From contig VFFT01000050.1 of the NCBI GenBank assembly GCA_009392775.1, positions 1 through 32,084 of the forward strand: a DNA stretch of 32,084 bases, written 5' to 3'. Positions 29,387 to 32,084 of the stretch are shown in pieces. The notes beneath the pieces were generated by a model. The model was not told the DNA's origin and ran no database searches. It worked only from the letters and a program-made list of their open reading frames with translations. Source of the stretch: SAR202 cluster bacterium. GTDB lineage: Bacteria; Chloroflexota; Dehalococcoidia; UBA3495. The translations under genes and the position numbers were made by a program. Numbering within the stretch: the stretch's first letter is position 1; each line of letters starts with the position of its first letter.

Positions 29387-32084
29387 TTACGGTGTTAATG
29401 TACCGTCCTTCGTCACGTATACCAGGTATCCAACACCCTTCGCTGCGGTATCATTGCCGCTTGGTCGAATCACTGACCAGCCTTGACCAGGAGTCGGGTT
29501 GTACGAGTACACAACGCTCCAGCTCACGCTACTCAGGTATGCGTCCATATCGGTTGTTGCCGCATCAGCCGGTGTCCAGTATCCAACTGCGTTCCATCCA
29601 GCCTTCACTGCCACCGTTGGAGGCAATTGAGCGGTTGGCTCTTTAATGAATACCTTAGCCGTTGCGCTAGCATCGGATGTTACGAAGTAGGATTTACCTG
29701 CTTCGAGTGCACTTATGTCACCAGTGAATGTAGTTGCACCGGCAGCCTTAGTGGACGTTTTCCATGGGTTCTCTCCAGCTACGTCAGCTGCTCTGTCGTA
29801 GTATACGACTGAACTCACGGACAATGCTCCGAACATGGTGTCAATGTTTCCACCGTCACCTTCAGGCGTACCAGGTATCGATACCAGGTTCACGCCAGGT
29901 TTGAGAGCTAAGCTGTATGCAGTCTTCTTTATCACGGTTACGTCGGTGTTAGCCTCCTTGGAGTTACCCATTGCGTCTGTACCCTTAATCTTAAAGTTGT
30001 AGGTACCAGGCGTCAGGTTTATCGCCAAGGTAAAGTCCTTATTGTCGTTCGTGAACAGCTTTGTAATATCTGTCTCAAGAACTTCAGCCGTGGACTTGTT
30101 CTTAAATGTCATCGAGTCAATGGTTACCGTAGTCGAGTTGTCTTTATGGTAATCAGCCTCGTTATCTTCGTCCTCATCGAACTTAGCGGTTATCCATACG
30201 GCACCTTCCACTTCGTTCGTTAAGTCGGCGTTACCACCAGCATCAGCCCAGCTAATAGTTGGGTCTGCGTAGTCCAACTCGAAGTACAGTATATCTGTCT
30301 TCGGGGTGGCCGCTGGCAGGTCGTTACCGTATATGGTTTGTATGTTAGCTGTGTCTGTACCGGTTATTACAACGAAGTATCCCTGGGCGTCATTATCAGC
30401 AATTGTCTGTTTAGCCGTCCAAGTTGTCGTTGAGGTCTGAGTAACGGTACCCGAAATGTTTACATTGTTAGCTACCACACCTGCCGCAGGCTCCGTTCGA
30501 GTCACCTGGATGACTGGTGTGTTGCTCAAAGCTTCACTGGAGGTAGCTGTAACAGTTATCTCCTTCTGAGCAATCGACACGTTTGTAGTCGCAGAGATTT
30601 CTGCTGCCAGGTTATCAACGGCCTTCACTCTTCCGATACCTACTGCCGTGCTACCGGTTCCACTGAATTTAGCCAGTAAGTTACCGGCCAAGTCCTTAGC
30701 GGATGTTCCTGTGTACTCGATATACGGTCTAGCATCGGTGGCCTGATCAGCACCCATCTGGAATACCAGATATTTGCCCTTCGTGGCCGAGTTTGCAGTA
30801 TCCATCTTGAATGATGATGGAGTTGCGCCACCTACGGTCCACTCGCTCAGTACTACCGTCGAGGAGTCTAAGTAAGCGAAACCTGAGTCGTCCGCACCAC
30901 CGTCGTCAAATGCAACGGTTACTGCTGCCTTTTTACCAGTGTTAGCTGTCCACGTGGTAACGTTTTTACTGCTCACTACTGTATCGGTCAACTTACCACC
31001 GGTTTCGGTGTCAGCTGTAACGATAGTTGCAGCAACAGTGTCAATTCTAACTTCAAAAGGCTCGGCTGGCGTTGTGGTACACGCTGCATGGTTACCCGCA
31101 CCACCAACGGCGGTCTTAGGGTTAGTTACAGCGAACTTAGGTGTGTTACCAACCTTGTCCTTGGTACAAATCCACCACTTTGTAGCACCATTGGTGGCTA
31201 TAGTCTGAGAGAAACTGGTCTGGAATTTGTTAGTACCGATCAACAATGGTGTCAATGCAGCACTTACTGTACCGGCGCCAGCACCCTGAACCTGAGTAAC
31301 CAGGTTATCAACATCAGCGGTAGCCAAACCAGCGGCCTTGCCACCAGATGATGCTGGGTCTTCAACCGTCAGAACAAAAGTCTGTGCGGTTACATTTGTA
31401 TAACTGTTGTCAGCAGGCTGTACGAGTGTAATCGTAGGAGCCTTCAAGTCAGCTTTCGCTGTCTTACTGATCGTAGCTGCAGGCGATGCATCTTTATAAG
31501 CAATTGTGAACGTTGCACCATCTGAAGCGTAAATCCTGTTAACTGTCGGCGTGCCGCCATTACTATCGTGGTCGTACGCAACGTTGTGCTCCGCCAATGT
31601 GCCTGTCAGAATTATTGTCTTCGAGAAGACACCAGTCGCAGCACCAGTCTCTGTTAATGCAACAGCTAATGGTACAGCAGTATGTGCACTTGAAGTCGCA
31701 CTTACCTTTGTACTGGCTATCGTATCAACCTGGTTGTAGTTAAATCTAGCTGCTACTGTTCCAAGCTCATGCCATACGATGTCGGCATGATGGTTACCGT
31801 CACAGGTGCCAGTAACGTCGTAGGAAGCCGTCACCGTACCAGGCTTAAGGAAGTTGGCGGTTTTAATAACACCTACTGCGCTAGCAGCTATGTTACCTGC
31901 TGCGATAATTCTCTCCGACACATTTGCCGTTTCAGCAAACGTTACAGGGTGAACTGTCGTACCTTTAACTTCCACACCATTGGTGTGCCAGTCACAGGTA
32001 GTACCAGTTGCAGTTATCGCTGGGCTCCATTTTGCTGGTACGGTACTCTGTGACGCCATTGTCACACCCACACCAGCAGAGGTC
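29387..32084 (-). CDS. large secreted/surface (S-layer-like) protein, 5' part cut by window edge
   Basis: The frame is open to the last base of the window, so the true start and any signal peptide lie beyond the right edge; about 898 codons are visible. The protein is rich in Thr, Ala, Val, Asp and Gly and poor in Arg and Cys, with strand-rich Ig-like segments (IDTVAATIVTADTETG, PTISWADAGG, NLTPGTYNFKIKGTDAMGN). The last 180 residues contain two related units, at 29618-29920 (LKPGVNLVSIPG at its start) and 29390-29617 (VKAGWNAVGYW), each with a later VVYYD or VVYSY strand and a YFV/YLVYV strand. Such units end many Chloroflexota surface proteins and may anchor or sort them. GC is visibly higher than in the neighbours, consistent with a highly expressed gene. 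Confidence 0.82.
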   Translation of the reverse strand, partial: TSAGVGVTMASQSTVPAKWSPAITATGTTCDWHTNGVEVKGTTVHPVTFAETANVSERIIAAGNIAASAVGVIKTANFLKPGTVTASYDVTGTCDGNHHADIVWHELGTVAARFNYNQVDTIASTKVSATSSAHTAVPLAVALTETGAATGVFSKTIILTGTLAEHNVAYDHDSNGGTPTVNRIYASDGATFTIAYKDASPAATISKTAKADLKAPTITLVQPADNSYTNVTAQTFVLTVEDPASSGGKAAGLATADVDNLVTQVQGAGAGTVSAALTPLLIGTNKFQTSFSQTIATNGATKWWICTKDKVGNTPKFAVTNPKTAVGGAGNHAACTTTPAEPFEVRIDTVAATIVTADTETGGKLTDTVVSSKNVTTWTANTGKKAAVTVAFDDGGADDSGFAYLDSSTVVLSEWTVGGATPSSFKMDTANSATKGKYLVFQMGADQATDARPYIEYTGTSAKDLAGNLLAKFSGTGSTAVGIGRVKAVDNLAAEISATTNVSIAQKEITVTATSSEALSNTPVIQVTRTEPAAGVVANNVNISGTVTQTSTTTWTAKQTIADNDAQGYFVVITGTDTANIQTIYGNDLPAATPKTDILYFELDYADPTISWADAGGNADLTNEVEGAVWITAKFDEDEDNEADYHKDNSTTVTIDSMTFKNKSTAEVLETDITKLFTNDNKDFTLAINLTPGTYNFKIKGTDAMGNSKEANTDVTVIKKTAYSLALKPGVNLVSIPGTPEGDGGNIDTMFGALSVSSVVYYDRAADVAGENPWKTSTKAAGATTFTGDISALEAGKSYFVTSDASATAKVFIKEPTAQLPPTVAVKAGWNAVGYWTPADAATTDMDAYLSSVSWSVVYSYNPTPGQGWSVIRPSGNDTAAKGVGYLVYVTKDGTLTP

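Noticed and set aside
29387..32071. The surface protein starting at the GTG at 32071
   Set aside because: The frame stays open past this codon to the window edge, there is no ribosome-binding site or signal peptide there, and a secreted protein needs one. I treat the gene as 5'-truncated.
1..32084. CRISPR arrays, insertion sequences, prophage or toxin-antitoxin genes
   Set aside because: I saw no regularly spaced repeats, transposase or integrase motifs, terminal inverted repeats, or small toxin/antitoxin pairs on either strand.

Overview
This AT-rich bacterial window holds about 28 protein genes, one tRNA gene and four clear hairpin terminators. I saw no phage, insertion sequence or CRISPR material. 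The gene mix fits a marine Chloroflexota lineage of the SAR202/Dehalococcoidia kind: class V aminotransferase next to serA, DUF35 paired with a thiolase-like protein, a lone molybdenum hydroxylase large subunit, Gfo/Idh and cyclase-family genes, and a large surface protein with GWNLVS-type C-terminal repeats. This placement rests on gene content and is an inference.

Layout. 1-4386 (minus) is a run of an SDR with a DUF2867-like tail, a DUF523-DUF1722 protein, and an MMPL-type transporter that leaves the window on the left. A small monooxygenase-like gene (4498-4785, minus) and a PH-like membrane protein (4928-5365, plus) diverge from each other. 5451-10024 (plus) carries trpA, aroH-type chorismate mutase, DAHP synthase, ribF and tyrS: aromatic amino-acid supply plus flavin synthesis and tRNA charging. 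10164-12868 (plus) is a serine pathway pair (class V aminotransferase and serA), converging stop to stop with a phosphoesterase whose metal-ligand motifs look degraded.

13480-17084 is the conserved ribosome/membrane-insertion block. tRNA-Gln(UUG) and rpmH diverge from back-to-back near-consensus promoters, followed by rnpA, yidD, a beta-propeller lipoprotein, yidC and khpB (jag). yidC and khpB overlap by about 107 bases in different frames.

17207-29213 is accessory metabolism and transport. It contains a DUF35/thiolase-like pair behind its own promoter, a second and intact metallophosphoesterase, a DUF318/ArsP-like permease, the molybdenum hydroxylase large subunit and an unrecognised membrane protein (both minus), a three-gene catabolic-looking operon (Gfo/Idh, cyclase family, zinc alcohol dehydrogenase-like), bioY behind its own promoter, and an alpha/beta hydrolase. 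29387-32084 (minus) is the 3' part of a large secreted or surface protein gene that runs off the right edge, with visibly richer GC than the rest.

No gene-free stretch exceeds 300 bases. Longer gaps hold promoters, terminators or the tRNA. No unmistakable new system is present. The best leads are the yidC/khpB overprinting, the beta-propeller lipoprotein inside the yidC operon, the cysteine-less thiolase with its DUF35 partner, and the catabolic operon of altered enzymes.
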